A DNA stretch of 64,000 nucleotides from Streptomyces violaceorubidus. Lineage in GTDB: Bacteria > Actinomycetota > Actinomycetes > Streptomycetales > Streptomycetaceae. Below, piece by piece: positions 61,711 through 64,000 of the stretch (the first letter of the stretch is position 1; each line of letters starts with the position of its first letter). The stretch lies in contig NZ_JODM01000009.1 in NCBI RefSeq assembly GCF_000717995.1, positions 62,001 through 126,000 of the forward strand. The letters are read 5' to 3'. The notes below the pieces were generated by a model, which saw only the letters and a program-made list of their open reading frames with translations, did no database searches and was not told the origin of the DNA. The position numbers and the translations under genes are program-made.

Positions 61711-62018
61711 CCCCCGAGAATCCTCGCGATCCCGAGAAGCAGGGCTGGCCGCTGTACGAGGTGTTCGTGCGCGGCAATCGCGGCCTCAACCACGTCCACG
61801 TCGGCTCGCTGCACGCCGCCGACGACGCCATGGCCCTCACCCACGCCCGCGACCTCTACACGCGGCGCAACGAGGGCGTGAGCATCTGGGTGGTGCGCTC
61901 CGAGCACATCGCCGCCTCCACCCGCGACGAGAAGGACCCCTTCTTCGCCCCCAGCGCCGACAAGGTCTACCGCCACCCCACCTTCTACGACATCCCCGAC
62001 GACGTCCCCCACATCTAG
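61707..62018 (+). CDS. paaB: 1,2-phenylacetyl-CoA epoxidase subunit PaaB
   Basis: This 103-residue protein ([39 protein letters not shown]) is the small PaaB subunit needed to assemble the PaaAC core. It overlaps paaA by 4 nt and lies 9 nt before paaC. Confidence 0.96.
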   Translation: MTPENPRDPEKQGWPLYEVFVRGNRGLNHVHVGSLHAADDAMALTHARDLYTRRNEGVSIWVVRSEHIAASTRDEKDPFFAPSADKVYRHPTFYDIPDDVPHI

Positions 62019-62027
62019 GAGCAGGGC

Positions 62028-62855
62028 ATGAGTGACGACCACGTCTACCTCACCCTGGCCGAGGGGCACGAGGACGACACCCGCTGGGCCTACGGCACCG
62101 GCTTCGAGGACCCGCTGCACGGCGTCGACACCACCGTGCCCGAGGGCGTCGACGCGGGCGCGCTGGTCGCCGAGTGCGTGGCGCTCGCCGACGACGCCCT
62201 GGTCAGCGCCCAGCGGCTCGCCGAGTGGGTCACCCGCGCGCCGGAGCTGGAGGAGGAGGTGGCGCTGGCCAACATCGGCCTCGACCTCCTCGGCCAGGCC
62301 CGCCTGCTCTACTCCCGCGCGGGGCAGACCGACGGCACCGGCCGGGACGAGGACGCCTACGCCTACCTCCGCGACGCCGGCGACTTCCGCAACGTCCGCC
62401 TGGCGGAACTGCCGGGCGGAGACTTCGCGTTCGCCGTGGTGCGGCTGCTGGTGCTCTCCAGCTGGCGCCTCGCCCACTTCCGGCGGCTTCGTGCCCACCC
62501 CGACCCGGTGCTCGCCGCGGTCGCCGCCAAGGGCGTCAAGGAGCTGACGTACCACCGTCAGTACGCCGCCGAGTGGTGCGTGCGCCTGGGCGACGGCACG
62601 GACGAGTCCCACCGCAGGATGCGCGCCGCGCTCGACCGGGTCGCCCCCTACCTCGGTGAATTGCACACGGCGTACGACGTCCGGGACGAGGTCGCCGACG
62701 ACCTGCGCCAGGTCACGGAGGCCGCCGGACTGCCCCTGCCCGTCCACCGGCCGCTGCCCGGCTCCGGCCGCGCCGGCGAGCACACCGAACACCTGGCGCC
62801 GCTCCTCACCGAGTTGCAGGGCGTCGCCCGTGCCCACCCGGGGGCGACGTGGTGA
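62028..62855 (+). CDS. paaC: 1,2-phenylacetyl-CoA epoxidase structural subunit PaaC
   Basis: This 275-residue ferritin-like subunit pairs with PaaA. It retains helix motifs EEEVALANIGLDLLGQARLL and ELTYHRQYAAEWCVRLGDGT but has fewer metal ligands, as usual for PaaC. AGGAGCAGGGC precedes the ATG. The stop overlaps paaD (GTGA). Confidence 0.95.
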   Translation: MSDDHVYLTLAEGHEDDTRWAYGTGFEDPLHGVDTTVPEGVDAGALVAECVALADDALVSAQRLAEWVTRAPELEEEVALANIGLDLLGQARLLYSRAGQTDGTGRDEDAYAYLRDAGDFRNVRLAELPGGDFAFAVVRLLVLSSWRLAHFRRLRAHPDPVLAAVAAKGVKELTYHRQYAAEWCVRLGDGTDESHRRMRAALDRVAPYLGELHTAYDVRDEVADDLRQVTEAAGLPLPVHRPLPGSGRAGEHTEHLAPLLTELQGVARAHPGATW

Positions 62856-63367
62856 CCGGCACCCCCGCACCCCTGGACGCCCGCCGCGCCCGGCACGTCG
62901 CCGAGCAGGTGCCCGACCCCGAGCTGCCCATGCTCACCCTCGCCGACCTCGGCGTCCTGCGCGGCGTCGAGGTCGGCGGGGACGGCACCGTGGTCGCGAG
63001 CCTGACCCCCACCTACTCCGGCTGCCCCGCCATGGCCGAGATGCGGGCGGACGTCGACGCGCGGCTGCGGGAGGCGGGATACCCCCGCGTGGAGATCCGC
63101 ACCGTCCTGGACCCGCCCTGGACCAGCGACTGGATCACCGCGGCGGGCCGCCGCAAGCTGGCCGAGCACGGCATCGCCCCGCCCGGGGCGGCACCCCGCG
63201 GCGGCCCCGTCTCCCTGGTCCTGTCGCCCACCCGGCCCGCGGTGCCCTGCCCCCGCTGCGGCTCGGCGGACACCGAGGAGACCTCCCGCTTCGCCGCCAC
63301 GTCCTGCAAGGCCCTGTGGCGCTGCCGGGCCTGCCGCGAGCCGTTCGAGTACGTCAAGGAGATCTGA
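62852..63367 (+). CDS. paaD: Phenylacetate metabolism Fe-S assembly-type protein PaaD
   Basis: This protein of about 171 residues has an N-terminal DUF59/MIP18-like domain (VPDPELPMLTLADLGVL, TYSGCPAMAEM) and a C-terminal four-cysteine zinc ribbon (VPCPRCGS and WRCRACRE). It is needed to mature the epoxidase. GTG at 62849 or 62852 may be used. The stop overlaps paaE (TGATG). Confidence 0.94.
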   Translation: MTGTPAPLDARRARHVAEQVPDPELPMLTLADLGVLRGVEVGGDGTVVASLTPTYSGCPAMAEMRADVDARLREAGYPRVEIRTVLDPPWTSDWITAAGRRKLAEHGIAPPGAAPRGGPVSLVLSPTRPAVPCPRCGSADTEETSRFAATSCKALWRCRACREPFEYVKEI

Positions 63368-64000
63368 TGCCCCCGACCGCCCCCGTACCGGCGGCCCCGG
63401 TGCGCGCCCGCCGCCGGCCCGCCTTCCACCGGCTGCGCGTCGCCGCCGTCGAGCGGCTGTGCGCGGACGCCGCGGCCGTGAGTTTCGAGATCCCCGACGA
63501 ACTCGCCGGGGAGTTCGCCTTCGCGCCCGGTCAGTCGCTCACCCTGCGGCGCGAGGTCGACGGCCGGGACGAGCGCCGCTCGTACTCGATCTGCGCACCG
63601 GCCGGTGCGGCGCCGCGCATCGGTGTGCGGGTGGTACCGGGCGGACTGTTCTCGGCGTGGCTGGTCGACGAGGTGCGGCCGGGCGACACCGTGGAGGTCA
63701 TGGCGCCCACCGGCCTCTTCACGCCCGACCTGACCACCCCCGGCCACCACGTCCTGATCGCGGCCGGGTCGGGCATCACCCCGATGGTGTCCATCGCCGA
63801 GTCGGTGCTCGCCGCCGACAGCCGCTCCGCCGTCACCCTGTTCTACGGCAACCGCCGCACCGACACGGTGATGTTCGCCGACGAGCTGGCCGACCTGAAG
63901 GATCTCCACCCGACCCGTTTCCACCTCGCCCACGTGCTCTCCCGCGAGCCCCGCGAGGCCGAGGTGCTCTCCGGCCGCCTGGACGCCGGACGGCTCGCGG
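63367..64000 (+). CDS. paaE: 1,2-phenylacetyl-CoA epoxidase reductase PaaE (partial)
   Basis: The first 211 codons of the reductase are present: an FAD-binding ferredoxin-reductase barrel (RSYSICAPAG) and the start of the NAD(P)-binding domain (LIAAGSGITPMVSIAES and LFYGNRRTD). The C-terminal [2Fe-2S] domain lies beyond the window end. It supplies electrons to the PaaAC diiron centre. Confidence 0.94.
   Translation, partial: MPPTAPVPAAPVRARRRPAFHRLRVAAVERLCADAAAVSFEIPDELAGEFAFAPGQSLTLRREVDGRDERRSYSICAPAGAAPRIGVRVVPGGLFSAWLVDEVRPGDTVEVMAPTGLFTPDLTTPGHHVLIAAGSGITPMVSIAESVLAADSRSAVTLFYGNRRTDTVMFADELADLKDLHPTRFHLAHVLSREPREAEVLSGRLDAGRLA

Overview
The window is chromosomal DNA from a Streptomyces, very probably a close relative of S. 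coelicolor. The base composition is very GC-rich, third codon positions are strongly G/C-biased, GTG and TTG starts and 4-nt ATGA/GTGA overlaps are common, and several gene sets are actinomycete hallmarks: an NsrR/flavohaemoglobin pair, snapalysin with its LysR activator, a conservon (cvn), a SchA/CurD protein and an indole prenyltransferase/flavin monooxygenase pair. No rRNA, tRNA, CRISPR array, insertion sequence, integrase or att site was seen. The content looks like a mosaic of small catabolic, stress and regulatory units typical of a chromosome arm.

Layout. 0-7.7 kb: a beta-galactoside uptake and hydrolysis operon (two permeases, binding lipoprotein, GH42 beta-galactosidase, maltose/galactoside O-acetyltransferase) read leftward, divergent from a LacI-type repressor, with two palindromic operators between them. 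7.7-19 kb: a ThDP-dependent pyruvate oxidase-like enzyme, an SDR, a BrkB-type membrane protein, an enolase-superfamily enzyme, a GAF-ANTAR regulator, a leaderless MarR gene coupled to an MFS transporter fused to a universal-stress domain, a cupin-like protein, nsrR and hmpA. 18.6-22.7 kb: a STAS-like protein, a CbiZ amidohydrolase, snpA and its LysR regulator, and a PepSY lipoprotein. 22.7-28.5 kb: a mandelate/benzoylformate-type locus (aromatic-acid MFS transporter, broken aldehyde dehydrogenase, benzoylformate decarboxylase, divergent LysR regulator) followed by a frameshifted S51 peptidase.

28.6-41.8 kb: phosphoglucomutase, a P450, a frameshifted methyltransferase, an anti-sigma-type kinase, a PAS/GAF/PP2C phosphatase, a repeat-containing surface protein beside a class E/F-type sortase, a SchA/CurD protein facing an O-methyltransferase, and a secreted beta-helix protein. 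41.9-51.6 kb: a membrane-anchored Mrr-like nuclease, an isochorismatase-fold hydrolase, a nanR/nanA/nanT-like unit with a near-perfect palindromic operator, a small transglycosylase-like secreted protein, a decayed substrate-binding protein, an ABC ATPase, a trypsin and a TauE/SafE protein. 51.7-55.8 kb: a conservon (cvnA-D plus a degenerate CYP157-like P450).

55.8-64 kb: a DMATS-type prenyltransferase preceded by a 35-codon leader ORF that contains a terminator-like hairpin and overlaps the prenyltransferase start, a convergent flavin monooxygenase, then the phenylacetate pathway: paaK-paaI leftward and paaABCDE rightward (paaE cut by the window end), with TetR/PaaR-like operators in the shared promoter region.

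Four genes carry an apparent single-base shift (near 24838, 28384, 32750 and 48281), and one also has an in-frame internal deletion of roughly 500 bp. These are either genuine decay or, for the single-base cases, sequencing errors. The most interesting unexplained signal is the leader ORF/hairpin arrangement in front of the prenyltransferase.
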